Source of the DNA: Bradyrhizobium sp. CSS354
GTDB taxonomy: Bacteria; Pseudomonadota; Alphaproteobacteria; Rhizobiales; Xanthobacteraceae
DNA length: 64,000 bases
NCBI RefSeq assembly: GCF_029051725.1
Contig: NZ_JAACFU010000019.1
Location: 1-64,000 of the forward strand
Reading direction: 5' to 3'
How positions within the stretch are numbered: position 1 is the first letter of the stretch; each line of letters begins with the position of its first letter. Below the pieces are notes generated by a model. The model saw nothing but the letters and a program-made list of their open reading frames with translations. It was not told where the DNA came from and did not search any database. A program made the translations under genes and the position numbers. Of this stretch, positions 33,006 through 42,128 are shown piece by piece.

Positions 33006-35435
33006 ATGGGCGGTCGGGATCAGAACGATCAGGATCGGGGGCGTATGACCGGATGGTGGCGTGCCGCGCTGCTGCTCAGGCTCTATCGCCCTGCGCTCGT
33101 CGCGGTCGGAATCGGTCTTCTGTTTTCGGTCGCGGGTGCGGCCGCCGTGGCGCGATGGGAGGGCCGCGTCAACAAGATCGAGTTCGAGAACGCGGCCGAG
33201 ACCGAAGTGATCGTCATGCAGAACGGCATGAGCGAGTACATCTCCAGGCTCGTCGCGCTACGCACGCTGTTCGAATCGACCAACCAGGAGATCACCCGCA
33301 GCGAATTCGAGACCTTCAGCACCCGCTTGTTCGAGCGCCATCCCGGCATGCTGCGCATTTCCTGGGTGCCGCGCGTGAACCGCAAGGAGCGCGCCGAATA
33401 CGAGGCCGCGGCGATCACGGACGGCGTCTCCGGCTATCGCATCAAGTCGCTCCAGGGCGATGCGTTTGCGACCGCGCCGCAGAGCGACGAATATTTTCCG
33501 GTGCTCTACTCGACCCAGCCGAAGACGTCTCCGGTCTACGGCATGGACTACGCGACCGTTCCGGAACGCCGCGCGGTCCTCGAGCGCGCGCGCGACACCG
33601 ACCGGATCGCCGCCATTCGCACCCGCCTCTTCGAGCCGAAGGCGGGCGGCCGGTTGCCCGACGTGCTCGTCGCCATTCCCGTCTACGCCAAGGGAACGTC
33701 GCGCGACACGGTCGTGGACCGGCGCCGCAATCTCGCCGGCTTCGTCGTCGGCGTCTTCGACCTGCCGCTGCTGATCCAGTCCATTCGCGTGACCACCGGG
33801 GCAAGCCCCGCGGTCAGCGTCAACGTCTATCCGCCGGTCCCGGGGCAGATCGTCGGCCAGGAGGACATGCTGCCGGATTATTCGTCGGCCGCCACGGTGC
33901 CGCAGTCGATGCGAGACGTCGCGCGGACCCTGCACTGGTCGGGCAATCTCAAGATCGGCGACTCCGATTGGCAGGTGCGGGCGGTTCCGGCTGCCGGCGG
34001 TCCGCTGGAGACGACCTACGATCGCGCGGGCGCGGTGCTGATCGTCGGCATGCTGCTGACGCTGTCGCTTTCGACCTATCTCATGCTCGCAAGCCGCAAT
34101 TCGCGGCGGCTCTCGCTGGCGAACCGGCGGGTGCTCGAACTCGCCCAGACCGACATCCTGACCGGATTGCCGAACCGCGCCTTCTTCCTCGCCCGGCTCG
34201 ACGAGCTCAATGGCCGTTTGAAGGACGGCGGTCCGACCTTCTCGATCCTGATGCTCGACCTCGACCGCTTCAAGAACGTCAACGACTCGCTCGGTCACGG
34301 TGCCGGCGATGTGCTGCTGCGTCAGGTCGCACAGCGGCTGAAATCCGCGTTGCGCGCCAGCGACGTGCTGGCCCGGCTCGGCGGCGACGAATTCGCCGTC
34401 ATCCAGGAAGCTTGCGAGGATCAGCGCGTCTGCTCGACCGAACTGGCGGGGCGGATCGCCAAGCTCGTGGCCGAGCCGTTCCTTCTTCCCGGACACCGCG
34501 TCGAGATTGGCACCAGCATCGGCATTGCGATCGCGCCCGATCACGGCAGCGATCAGGAGCAGCTGCTGAAGAAGGCCGACCTCGCGCTCTACCGCTCGAA
34601 ATCGTCGGGCCGCAACTGCTTCACCATCTACGACAAGGCGATGTCGGCTGAGCTCGAGGCGCGCAGCACGCTGGAAGGCGATCTGCGCGACGCCATCGCG
34701 CGGTGCCAGCTCGAGGTGCACTACCAGCCGTTCGTCGACGCCCTCAGCGGCGCGCGGCGTGGCTTCGAGGCATTGGTGCGCTGGCGGCATCCGACGCGCG
34801 GCTTGATTCCGCCGGACCAGTTCATCCCGCTTGCGGAGGAGACCGGGCTGATCGTGCCGCTCGGCGAATTCGTGTTGCGGCGCGCCTGCGCGGACGCGGC
34901 CGGCTGGCCGTCCGACCTCGCAGTCGCCGTCAACCTGTCGCCGATCCAGTTCAAGGAGGCCGAGCTGTTCGAGATGATCAGCGCGGCGCTCGCCGATTCC
35001 GGCTTGCCGCCCCAGCGGCTGGAGATCGAGATCACGGAATCCGTGCTGCTGGAACGCGGCGTCGAGAACCACGCCTTCATGGAGCGGCTGAAGAGCATCG
35101 GCATCGCGCTTGCGCTCGACGATTTCGGCACCGGCTATTCGTCGCTCAGCTATCTGACCGCGTTCCCGTTCGACAAGATCAAGATCGACAAGTCGTTCAT
35201 CCGCAACCTCACGCATCAACCGCGCAGCTCCGCCATCATCTCCTCGATCGTGACGCTGGCGCGCGGGCTGGACATGTCGGTCACCGCCGAAGGCGTCGAG
35301 ACCCGCGAGGAGTACGAGCGGCTGAAGGCGCTCGGCGTCAATTTCGCGCAGGGCTATCTGTTCGGCCGGCCGCACCCGATCGAACGGATCCTGTTCGATG
35401 CGCCCGTCAAACCATCCCAACGCGACGCCGCCTGA
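33006..35435 (+). CDS. CHASE-GGDEF-EAL c-di-GMP enzyme, membrane-bound
   Basis: 809 residues. Membrane segment at about 32-53 (LVAVGIGLLFSVAGAAAVA), then a periplasmic CHASE sensor domain (about 80-300: GMLRISWVPRVNRKERAEYE, YFPVLYSTQP, LLIQSIRVTTG), second membrane segment near 345-365 (AVLIVGMLLTLSLSTYLML). GGDEF domain with RLGGDEFAVI (GGDEF 459-463) and EAL domain with EALVRW (Glu588), EITESVL, DDFGTGYSSLSYL, KIDKSF and AEGVET, so both catalytic signatures look intact. It makes or degrades the messenger c-di-GMP in response to a periplasmic ligand. The start could also be ATG 33045 (MTGWWRAA). Neighbour of an orphan binding protein. Confidence 0.92.
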   Translation: MGGRDQNDQDRGRMTGWWRAALLLRLYRPALVAVGIGLLFSVAGAAAVARWEGRVNKIEFENAAETEVIVMQNGMSEYISRLVALRTLFESTNQEITRSEFETFSTRLFERHPGMLRISWVPRVNRKERAEYEAAAITDGVSGYRIKSLQGDAFATAPQSDEYFPVLYSTQPKTSPVYGMDYATVPERRAVLERARDTDRIAAIRTRLFEPKAGGRLPDVLVAIPVYAKGTSRDTVVDRRRNLAGFVVGVFDLPLLIQSIRVTTGASPAVSVNVYPPVPGQIVGQEDMLPDYSSAATVPQSMRDVARTLHWSGNLKIGDSDWQVRAVPAAGGPLETTYDRAGAVLIVGMLLTLSLSTYLMLASRNSRRLSLANRRVLELAQTDILTGLPNRAFFLARLDELNGRLKDGGPTFSILMLDLDRFKNVNDSLGHGAGDVLLRQVAQRLKSALRASDVLARLGGDEFAVIQEACEDQRVCSTELAGRIAKLVAEPFLLPGHRVEIGTSIGIAIAPDHGSDQEQLLKKADLALYRSKSSGRNCFTIYDKAMSAELEARSTLEGDLRDAIARCQLEVHYQPFVDALSGARRGFEALVRWRHPTRGLIPPDQFIPLAEETGLIVPLGEFVLRRACADAAGWPSDLAVAVNLSPIQFKEAELFEMISAALADSGLPPQRLEIEITESVLLERGVENHAFMERLKSIGIALALDDFGTGYSSLSYLTAFPFDKIKIDKSFIRNLTHQPRSSAIISSIVTLARGLDMSVTAEGVETREEYERLKALGVNFAQGYLFGRPHPIERILFDAPVKPSQRDAA

Positions 35436-35511
35436 GCGCGGCCGCTCAACGGGCATGCGCGAAAAGCGCTTGACCCGGGCAGTCCCGGATGGTCGGAAGG
35501 ACCGTCCAGGG

Positions 35512-36816
35512 ATGAAACACACAATGCGGCTTCCGTTCTTCTACGGTTGGGTCGTGGTCGCGGTGACCTTCGTCACCATGGCCATCGGCGTCAACGCGCG
35601 CACCGCCTTCTCGCTGTTCTTTCCTCCCATCATCTCCGAATTCGGCTGGGAGCGCGGCGTCACCGCGGGCGCCTTTTCCTTCGGGTTCGTGGTATCGGGC
35701 ATGGTCAGCCCGCTGATCGGCCGGCTGATGGACCGCGCCGGCCCGCGCGCGGTGATGGAGCTCGGCGTGGTTCTGATGGGTGGCGGGCTCCTGCTCGCGC
35801 CGCTCACGAGCCAGCCATGGCATCTCTACGTCACCATCGGCGTCATGGTCGGCGCCGGCTCGGTGTGTCTCGGCTATTCCGGCCAGTCGCTGTTCCTGCC
35901 GAACTGGTTCATCCGCACGCGCGGCCTCGCCATCGGCATCGCCTTCGCCGGGGTCGGCATCGGCTCGGTGACGCTGCTGCCGTGGGTGCAGCACATGATC
36001 GAAGGGACCGGCTGGCGCACCGCCTGCACTGCGATGGGCTTGATGGTCCTGATCGTGCTGGCGCCGATCAATCTGTTCCTGCATAGGCGCCCCGAGGATA
36101 TCGGCCTGCGGCCGGACGGCGATGCCGCGCCGGCCGCGGGCGCCGCAAAACCGGCCTCCAACATTGTCGATCCCGTCTGGGCCGGGACCGAATGGACACT
36201 CCGGAAAGCGGTAGCCACGGCGCGGTTCTGGTGGATCGCGCTCGGCTATTTCTGCGGCCTGTACATCTGGTACGCGGTGCAGGTGCACCAGACCAAATTT
36301 CTGCTCGATATCGGCTTCAGCCCGGGTGTCGCGGTGTGGGCGCTCGGCATCGTCAGCCTGCTCGGCATTCCCGGCCAGATTCTGCTCGGCCATATCTCCG
36401 ACCGGATCGGACGGGAATGGGTGTGGGCGATCAGCTGCGCGGGTTTTGCGATCTCCTTCGCGGCGCTGATGGCACTGAAATTCCAGCCGTCATTGTGGCT
36501 GGTCTATCTCATGGTGTTCACGCAAGGCGCGCTCGGCTACGGCCTGACCTCGATCATGGGCGCAGTGGTGTTCGAGATTTTTCAGGGCAGGCACCAGGGC
36601 AGCATTTTCGGCACGATCATGCTGGCGGCATTGGCCGGCGGTGCGGCCGGTCCTTGGGTCACCGGCTTGCTTTACGATCGGGTCGGCGACTACACGCTCG
36701 CCTTTGGCGTTGCCATCCTCGTGAGCGGGTTGTCGGCGCTCTCGATCTGGCAAGCCGCGCCGCGCAAGGTGCGCGCCGTCGCGGGCAAGCTTCAGGCGGA
36801 CGCCGGCGCCGAATAG
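35512..36816 (+). CDS. MFS transporter (OFA/monocarboxylate-type)
   Basis: 434 residues from ATG 35512 (MKHTMRLPFFYGWVVVAVTF); GTCCAGGG lies upstream. Twelve hydrophobic helices. The N-terminal FYGWVVVAVTFVTM, the RLMDRAGPRAVMELG loop between helices 2 and 3, and GHISDRIGREWVW in the second half are typical of the oxalate/formate and monocarboxylate branch of the major facilitator superfamily. It probably imports or exports a small carboxylate. The 76-bp gap to the upstream CHASE-GGDEF-EAL gene makes co-transcription possible. Substrate unknown. Upstream in-frame starts back to 35398 overlap the neighbour and carry no family character. Confidence 0.87.
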   Translation: MKHTMRLPFFYGWVVVAVTFVTMAIGVNARTAFSLFFPPIISEFGWERGVTAGAFSFGFVVSGMVSPLIGRLMDRAGPRAVMELGVVLMGGGLLLAPLTSQPWHLYVTIGVMVGAGSVCLGYSGQSLFLPNWFIRTRGLAIGIAFAGVGIGSVTLLPWVQHMIEGTGWRTACTAMGLMVLIVLAPINLFLHRRPEDIGLRPDGDAAPAAGAAKPASNIVDPVWAGTEWTLRKAVATARFWWIALGYFCGLYIWYAVQVHQTKFLLDIGFSPGVAVWALGIVSLLGIPGQILLGHISDRIGREWVWAISCAGFAISFAALMALKFQPSLWLVYLMVFTQGALGYGLTSIMGAVVFEIFQGRHQGSIFGTIMLAALAGGAAGPWVTGLLYDRVGDYTLAFGVAILVSGLSALSIWQAAPRKVRAVAGKLQADAGAE

Positions 36817-36950
36817 GTTCCGTACGCACCCAATTACCTTCGCGTGTTTGGCGGAATGTTAAGCATGTCGCGTCTTGGCGCGGTGCGAGCGGACTGCAAA
36901 AACGTCTTGGACACCATCGCGGCGCTAGCCTCGGTTGCCATATCTTCCCG

Positions 36951-39554
36951 ATGCCTCCGGGTCCAGCGATGTCTGCCTCCGATTGTCCCATGACAGAAAC
37001 TCCGGAAATGCTGTTGGCCGCGCTCGAACGCGCCGACGAGGGCATCGTCATCGTCGACAGCGCGCATCGCATCACGCATTTCAATGCCGGTGCAGAGCGG
37101 ATATGGAATCTCGCACGCGCTGAAGTGCTCGGCCGCGATTCCGAAATTCTCACCCTCAAATGCCTTCGGGCCGAACCGTGTGCGGACTTCCGTGACGAGA
37201 TCAGCCTCGTGCGACACGACGGCAGCCGGATCCGGGCGGCCATCTCGCTTTCATCCATTGCAAGTGGCGGCGTGACCCATCACGTGGTGTTCGCGCGCGA
37301 CGTCACCGCGGAGGCCGAGCGCCGCGTCAAAATCGGGCTTCTCCACGCTGTCTCCGACCAGACCAACCGCGCGGTGCTCATCACCGACACCGATCAGAAC
37401 ATCGTCTACGTCAATGCCGCCTTCACGACGCTGTTCGGCTACACCAGCGAGGAAGCCGAGGGCCGCCGTGCGAGGGGGCTGATCGCCGGCCGCCACACCG
37501 ATCGCAAGGCTGTTGCGAAGCTCATCAAGCGCCTGATGGATGGCGGCCACCGCGGCGAGCTCGAGATGCTCGCCTATGACAAGGACGGCGAGGAGATCTG
37601 GGTCTGCGCCCGCATCGATGCCTTCCGCGACAGGAAGGGCCAGGTCAAGCACATCTTCGCGCTGCTCGAGGACATCACCGAGACCAAGCAGTTGCGCTCG
37701 CTGCAGCAGCTCATCATGGGCGCGCTTGCCGACGAGGTTCCGATCGGCGAGATCGCCGACCGGCTGTGCCGCCGCGTCGAGCAGATCGCGCCCGACGTCG
37801 TCTGTTCGCTGCTTCACGTCGATGCCGCGGGATTGATCCATCCGCTCGGCGGCCCAAGCCTGCCCGAGGACTATTCCCGCGCACTGCAGGGCATTGCCAT
37901 CGGTCCCAATGTCGGCTCGTGCGGAACCGCGGCCTTCTACGGCGAGCCGGTGCTGGCGATCGATCTGGAGACCGACCCGCGCTGGCAGCCCTACAAGGCG
38001 ATGCCGCTCGCGATTGGCCTGCGCGCATGCTGGTCGACGCCGGTCAAGGCCAAGGACGGACGGGTCATCGCCACCTTCGCCTTCTACTACCGGGAGCCGC
38101 GCGCGCCGAGCAATTGGCACCGCCGCATCGTCGAGGCGTGCGTCAATCTCGGCGCCTTCGCGATCGAGCGCAAGGAAGCGCGCGCCGAGATCGCGCGGCT
38201 CGCCTATCACGACATCCTCACTGGTCTGCCGAACCGCGCACAATTGCGGCGCCTGATCACCACCGCCATCGATGCCTGCCCGACCGGCAGCCACGTCGCG
38301 CTGGCCTTCCTCGACGTCGATCATTTCAAGGACGTCAACGACACGCTCGGCCATGCCGCTGGCGACGAGCTCCTGATCCTGCTCGCGCAGCGCCTGCGCG
38401 AGCAGATCGGACCCGAGGATATGCTGGGGCGGCTCGGCGGCGACGAGTTCGTGATCCTGCTGCCGCGGCGCAACGCCGAGGGTGCCGAGCGCGTGGCGGC
38501 CGGAATCACCGAAGCGCTGGCCGCGCCGCTGCGGCTCGGCTCCAGGCAGCTGCAGATGTCGGCGAGCATCGGCGTCAGCCTCTATCCCGATCATGCGACC
38601 GACATCGACACCTTGATGCAGCAGGCGGACGCGGCCATGTACATGGCCAAGCAGGCGGGACGTTCGACCCATCGCCTGTTCAGCGCCGAGATGAACGGGC
38701 TCACCGAGCAGCGGTTGGCCTTGATCGCGGCGCTGCGCCGCGCCGTCGCCGAGGGCACGCTGACCCTCAGCTATCAGCCGCAGATCCGCAGCTGCGACGG
38801 CGCAATCCATGGCGTCGAGGCGCTGGCGCGCTGGCACGATGCGGAGCTCGGCGACGTCTCGCCGGCAAAATTCATTCCGCTTGCCGAAGAGTGCGGCCTG
38901 ATCGAGCAGATCGGCCTGTGGTCGGTGCGCGAGGCCTGCCGGCAGATGGCGAGCTGGCGCCGCGCCGGGCTCGACATTCCATCTGTGTCGGTGAACCTGT
39001 CGCCGATCAATTTCCGCAACGTCACGCTGGCCGCGCGGCTCAAGGACATCCTCGCCGAATACGATCTGCCGGCGAATGCGCTGATGCTCGAGATCACCGA
39101 GGGCGCGTTCATGCAGGACAGCGTCGCCGCGCTCGAGACGATGAACGCGATCCGGGAGCTCGGCGTCGGGCTTTCCGTGGACGATTTCGGCACCGGCTAT
39201 TCCAGCCTGAGCCGGCTCGCCCATCTGCCGATCCGCGAGCTCAAGATCGACCGCAGCTTCATGCGCGACATCGAGCGTGACGCTGGCGCGCTCGCAATTG
39301 CCACCGCCGTGGTGCGCGTCGGGCAGGGCCTCGGCATGACCGTCGTCGGCGAAGGCGTCGAGACCGAGGCGCAGCGCAAGGTGCTGGCCGAACTCGGCTG
39401 CGACGTCGTGCAGGGCTTCCTCTACGCACCCGCGCTCGCGCCCGTCGCCTTCGAGCGCTGGCTGATCGAGCACTGCGCCGAGCAGGCGCGGGCGATGCTG
39501 GCTCGTCTCGACATTGCACCGGCCGGCGCGACCGCGGTGAAGCGGTCCGCGTAG
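36951..39554 (+). CDS. PAS-PAS-GAF-GGDEF-EAL c-di-GMP enzyme (DosP-like)
   Basis: 867 residues, cytoplasmic (no membrane segment). PAS 1 at about 15-125 (LLAALERADEGIVIVDSAHRITHFNAGAERIW), PAS 2 at about 135-250 (AVLITDTDQNIVYVNAAFTTLFGYTSEEAEG), GAF-like domain at about 260-410 (CWSTPVKAKDGRVIATFAFYYREP), GGDEF with RLGGDEFVIL (496-500), and EAL with VEALARW (Glu623), EITEGAF, DDFGTGYSSLSRL, KIDRSF, GEGVET. The order matches the oxygen-sensing phosphodiesterase DosP of Escherichia coli; whether PAS 1 binds heme cannot be decided here. Start is uncertain among ATG 36951, 36969 and 36990. The longer open frame from 36192 overlaps the MFS gene and is not real. Confidence 0.9.
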   Translation: MPPGPAMSASDCPMTETPEMLLAALERADEGIVIVDSAHRITHFNAGAERIWNLARAEVLGRDSEILTLKCLRAEPCADFRDEISLVRHDGSRIRAAISLSSIASGGVTHHVVFARDVTAEAERRVKIGLLHAVSDQTNRAVLITDTDQNIVYVNAAFTTLFGYTSEEAEGRRARGLIAGRHTDRKAVAKLIKRLMDGGHRGELEMLAYDKDGEEIWVCARIDAFRDRKGQVKHIFALLEDITETKQLRSLQQLIMGALADEVPIGEIADRLCRRVEQIAPDVVCSLLHVDAAGLIHPLGGPSLPEDYSRALQGIAIGPNVGSCGTAAFYGEPVLAIDLETDPRWQPYKAMPLAIGLRACWSTPVKAKDGRVIATFAFYYREPRAPSNWHRRIVEACVNLGAFAIERKEARAEIARLAYHDILTGLPNRAQLRRLITTAIDACPTGSHVALAFLDVDHFKDVNDTLGHAAGDELLILLAQRLREQIGPEDMLGRLGGDEFVILLPRRNAEGAERVAAGITEALAAPLRLGSRQLQMSASIGVSLYPDHATDIDTLMQQADAAMYMAKQAGRSTHRLFSAEMNGLTEQRLALIAALRRAVAEGTLTLSYQPQIRSCDGAIHGVEALARWHDAELGDVSPAKFIPLAEECGLIEQIGLWSVREACRQMASWRRAGLDIPSVSVNLSPINFRNVTLAARLKDILAEYDLPANALMLEITEGAFMQDSVAALETMNAIRELGVGLSVDDFGTGYSSLSRLAHLPIRELKIDRSFMRDIERDAGALAIATAVVRVGQGLGMTVVGEGVETEAQRKVLAELGCDVVQGFLYAPALAPVAFERWLIEHCAEQARAMLARLDIAPAGATAVKRSA

Positions 39555-39582
39555 AAGCGACTTTGGCCGGTGATGTCCTGGC

Positions 39583-40386
39583 TCAGGCATCCGGTTGCAG
39601 GAACGTGCCGTATTGCTTGGTGGCGGCGACCGCAGCCGCGGCCTGGCCGATTATCCGCATCACTGCCATCATCGGCCACGGCCCAAGGCTCACCCGCCGA
39701 ACGCCGACGCGAGCCAGATCCGGAATTGCGGGAACGCCTTGTGTCACCATGATGTTGACCGGCAGAGGCGTGAGCTGAACGAACTTTTCAATGAGAGCGA
39801 GGTCGGTGAGGCCGGGTACGAAAATTCCGTCGGCGTCGGCCTCCGCATAAACCTTCGCCCGCCTTGCCGCTTCATTCATGCAATCGTCCGGCGATCCGAA
39901 TTTCAGCAGGAATGGATCCGTTCTCGCATTGATGAACAGTCGAACTCCCAAATCTTTCGCAGCGTCCCGCACCGCCTTGATCTTGGCGGCATGGAGTTCG
40001 GGGTTGACGAGTTGCCGCTTTCCCTCCGATAGCCCGTCCTCGATATTGATGCCGACGGCGCCGGCCTTCAAAATCTCGGTCGCCGATCCGGCGGCGGCCT
40101 CTGGCGTGTCGCCATATCCTGCCTCCACATCGATTGAGACTGGCACAGACACGGCCGCGGTCATCCGCGACACCAGGCCGGTCACCATGTCGAGCGGAAC
40201 ATTTTCTCCGTCGGCGTATCCAAGTGCGGAGGCGACCGCTCCGCTGCTGGTCGCGATGGCCGGAGAGGTCTTCGCGATGGCTTTGGCGCTGGCGGCGTCC
40301 CAGGCGTTGAACAGGACGAGCGGATCGCCCTTCGTGTGAAGGGCATGAAAGGTCTCGGCATATTGCTGCTGTATCTTGGCGTCCAT
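39583..40386 (-). CDS. Isocitrate lyase/PEP mutase superfamily protein
   Basis: 267 residues from ATG 40386. TIM-barrel with superfamily landmarks: PLVLFNAWDAASAKAIAKTSPAIATSSGAVASALGYADG, a metal-site block PVSIDVEAGYGDTPEAAAGSATEILKAGAVGINIEDGL, FINARTDPFLLKFG and GVRRVSLGPWPMMA. Members cleave or form C-C or C-P bonds of 2-oxo acids (oxaloacetate decarboxylase, carboxyphosphonoenolpyruvate mutase, methylisocitrate-type lyases). The specific reaction is not determinable. It lies 57 bp downstream of the alpha/beta hydrolase gene on the same strand, so it may share that MarR-controlled transcript. Confidence 0.83.
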   Translation of the reverse strand: MDAKIQQQYAETFHALHTKGDPLVLFNAWDAASAKAIAKTSPAIATSSGAVASALGYADGENVPLDMVTGLVSRMTAAVSVPVSIDVEAGYGDTPEAAAGSATEILKAGAVGINIEDGLSEGKRQLVNPELHAAKIKAVRDAAKDLGVRLFINARTDPFLLKFGSPDDCMNEAARRAKVYAEADADGIFVPGLTDLALIEKFVQLTPLPVNIMVTQGVPAIPDLARVGVRRVSLGPWPMMAVMRIIGQAAAAVAATKQYGTFLQPDA

Positions 40387-40443
40387 TGCGCGCACTCCAG
40401 ATTGAAGAACTCAAAGCATGTTGTGGGCTACTGCCCTCTGCGT

Positions 40444-41340
40444 TCAGTCAGGCGCGTGCGTCTTGAACCAGTCCATGATCAGGCCGGTGACTTCGTCCTC
40501 ACGCTCGAGGTGCGGGAAGTGCCCGACATCGGGCAGGACGATCCGCTTGTGCGGCCCCTTGAACAGCGGCTCCTCCTTGACCGAGTACCTCGCTGTCGGA
40601 TCGTTGCTGCCATAGATCGTCAGCGTCGGCGTGTGCATGTTATTGATCGGAAGCCGGCCCGCGAGCCCCGCATCGGTCAGGCCTCCGTAATATTTAAGCG
40701 CCGCGGCCATGGTGCCGGGAGAGCTGAGCGTCTCCTTGATCGAACGGATATGCTCGGCATTGTTGAACGTCGGCGACCACAGCTTCCAGAGATAGTCGAC
40801 GAAGGGAAGTCCCTCGGTGTTGACCGCCGATACCGCGCCGGGCAGCTGGAAAAAATAGACATGGAAGACCGCTCGAACGAGCTCCGGATCCCGTCTGATG
40901 CTCGAAATTGTAATCGGATGTGCGGTGTTCATGACCACGGCGGCCTTGAACGCCGATGGCGCCGTGGCCAGCGCCTGAAAGGTCGAGGTGCCGCCCCAAT
41001 CCATGCCGACGACGCGTGCCTGTCCGTCGTCGCTCAGCGCGGCGATGAGGGCTTCTAGATCTTTGCCCAGTGCGATGGGATCGAAAACGCCGTCCGCCGG
41101 AATCTCTGTCGGCGCATAGCCGCGCAGGAACGGCGCGACCGCACGGTACCCCGCATCCGCGAAGACCTGCAACTGCTTTCGATACGACCAGGCATTGTCG
41201 GGAAAGCCATGCAGGAACATGACCAGGGGGCCGTCGCCCTGTTCGAGATAGGCGAAGCGCACGCCGTTGGCCTGCACGTATTTCAAGGCGGGTTCAACGC
41301 CGCTGGCATTCGCTTGTCGTGCCACGCTCCCGATATTCAT
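40444..41340 (-). CDS. Alpha/beta hydrolase (epoxide hydrolase/dehalogenase-like)
   Basis: 298 residues from ATG 41340, which has AAGGAG 7 nt upstream (the ATG at 41346 is too close to that site). HGFPDNAWSYRKQL near residue 44 is the HGxP oxyanion motif; VVGMDWGGTSTFQ near residue 110 gives Asp as nucleophile; LPDVGHFPHLE near the C-terminus gives the catalytic His. This is the soluble epoxide hydrolase/dehalogenase pattern. Divergent from the MarR gene at 41443; two 15-bp palindromes lie in the 102-bp gap. Probably repressed by the MarR protein and induced by its phenolic or xenobiotic-like ligand (inference). Confidence 0.87.
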   Translation of the reverse strand: MNIGSVARQANASGVEPALKYVQANGVRFAYLEQGDGPLVMFLHGFPDNAWSYRKQLQVFADAGYRAVAPFLRGYAPTEIPADGVFDPIALGKDLEALIAALSDDGQARVVGMDWGGTSTFQALATAPSAFKAAVVMNTAHPITISSIRRDPELVRAVFHVYFFQLPGAVSAVNTEGLPFVDYLWKLWSPTFNNAEHIRSIKETLSSPGTMAAALKYYGGLTDAGLAGRLPINNMHTPTLTIYGSNDPTARYSVKEEPLFKGPHKRIVLPDVGHFPHLEREDEVTGLIMDWFKTHAPD

Positions 41341-41380
41341 CGTCATTCTCCTTGTCATCGTACCCCTGCGACCAGAAACA

Positions 41381-41395
41381 TGTGCGGAGCGCACA
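41381..41395. promoter_or_regulatory. MarR operator, copy 1
   Basis: TGTGCG-GAG-CGCACA, a perfect dyad with 6-bp arms. Its centre is 41388, 34 bp from the centre of copy 2 (about three helical turns), so two dimers would bind on nearly the same face. It lies 41 bp upstream of the hydrolase start. Confidence 0.8.
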
Positions 41396-41414
41396 TATTC
41401 GTCAAGTTGTTTTT

Positions 41415-41429
41415 TGTGCGCTCCGCACA
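41415..41429. promoter_or_regulatory. MarR operator, copy 2
   Basis: TGTGCG-CTC-CGCACA, the reverse complement of copy 1 including the central trinucleotide. It ends 13 bp before the MarR start codon and probably mediates autorepression. Confidence 0.8.
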
Positions 41430-41442
41430 TATTGTCCGGCTC

Positions 41443-41952
41443 ATGGAAAATGGAATCGCAAATTTGCTGGGCGCGCTTTCGCTCGCCGTCATGGATCGGA
41501 TCGAGCAGGGCGCGCGCGAGGTCATCGGCCGCGGCGGCGAGACGCCTGCCGCACTGGTCGTCATCGGCTATGGCCAGGGCATGACCAACGACAAGCTGCG
41601 GCGGATCCTTGGCCTGTCGCATTCAGGAACGGTCCGGCTGGTGGACCGTCTGGTGTCGGATCGGCTGGTCGAACGTCGGCCCGGACAGGACGGCCGCGAG
41701 GTTGCTCTGCACCTGACGGCGAAGGGCGCCGCAACCCGCAACGACTTGATGACGTCGCGCATTTCGGCCGTCGCGTCGCTTCTGGATGTGCTGTCGCCCG
41801 CTGAAACGAAACGACTTGAAGCGCTGCTCCATGAGTTGTTGGCTCGGCAGGATACGTCCGAGATGGATCGCTTCACGATCTGCCGCATGTGCGACGACAG
41901 CGTTTGTACGAATTGCCCCTTGCCCACAGACAAGGGCAAACGCGCTCGCTAG
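41443..41952 (+). CDS. MarR-family regulator with C-terminal cysteine cluster
   Basis: 169 residues from ATG 41443; the in-frame start at 41209 lies inside the hydrolase gene and is rejected. Winged helix-turn-helix around residues 45-105: PAALVVIGYGQGMTNDKLRRILGLSHSGTVRLVDRLVSDRLVERRPGQDGREVALHLTAKG, a standard MarR domain with the DGR wing. After the dimerisation helix the C-terminus carries ICRMCDDSVCTNCPL, i.e. C-x2-C-x4-C-x2-C, which could bind a metal or sense oxidants. It likely represses the divergent hydrolase and itself through the twin palindromes. Divergent gene organisation and operators are directly visible; the ligand is unknown. Confidence 0.88.
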   Translation: MENGIANLLGALSLAVMDRIEQGAREVIGRGGETPAALVVIGYGQGMTNDKLRRILGLSHSGTVRLVDRLVSDRLVERRPGQDGREVALHLTAKGAATRNDLMTSRISAVASLLDVLSPAETKRLEALLHELLARQDTSEMDRFTICRMCDDSVCTNCPLPTDKGKRAR

Positions 41953-42128
41953 CGGGCGCTCTCGCGATGGCCACGGAACTTTGCCGTGCAGGCGAGGGCG
42001 ATCTCGGAGACTTCTTGTCGACGGATCGCTCGCGAACAACCTCCTGTTAATCCTCTGGTGTTCAGTTGATCGACTGGTGATGTGATCCGCCCTGTTCACT
42101 GGCCGCACCAGTCCCGGAGCCCCCGTCA

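Noticed and set aside
33258..35522. 754-codon minus-strand open frame opposite the CHASE-GGDEF-EAL gene
   Set aside because: High-GC third-position shadow; no motif, and the plus strand has intact GGDEF and EAL domains.
37251..39590. 779-codon minus-strand open frame opposite the DosP-like gene
   Set aside because: Shadow of the GGDEF-EAL coding strand, no start signal and no recognisable motif.
41209..41442. 78-codon N-terminal extension of the MarR protein
   Set aside because: It would overlap the divergent hydrolase gene and both operators; ATG 41443 begins the family-typical sequence.
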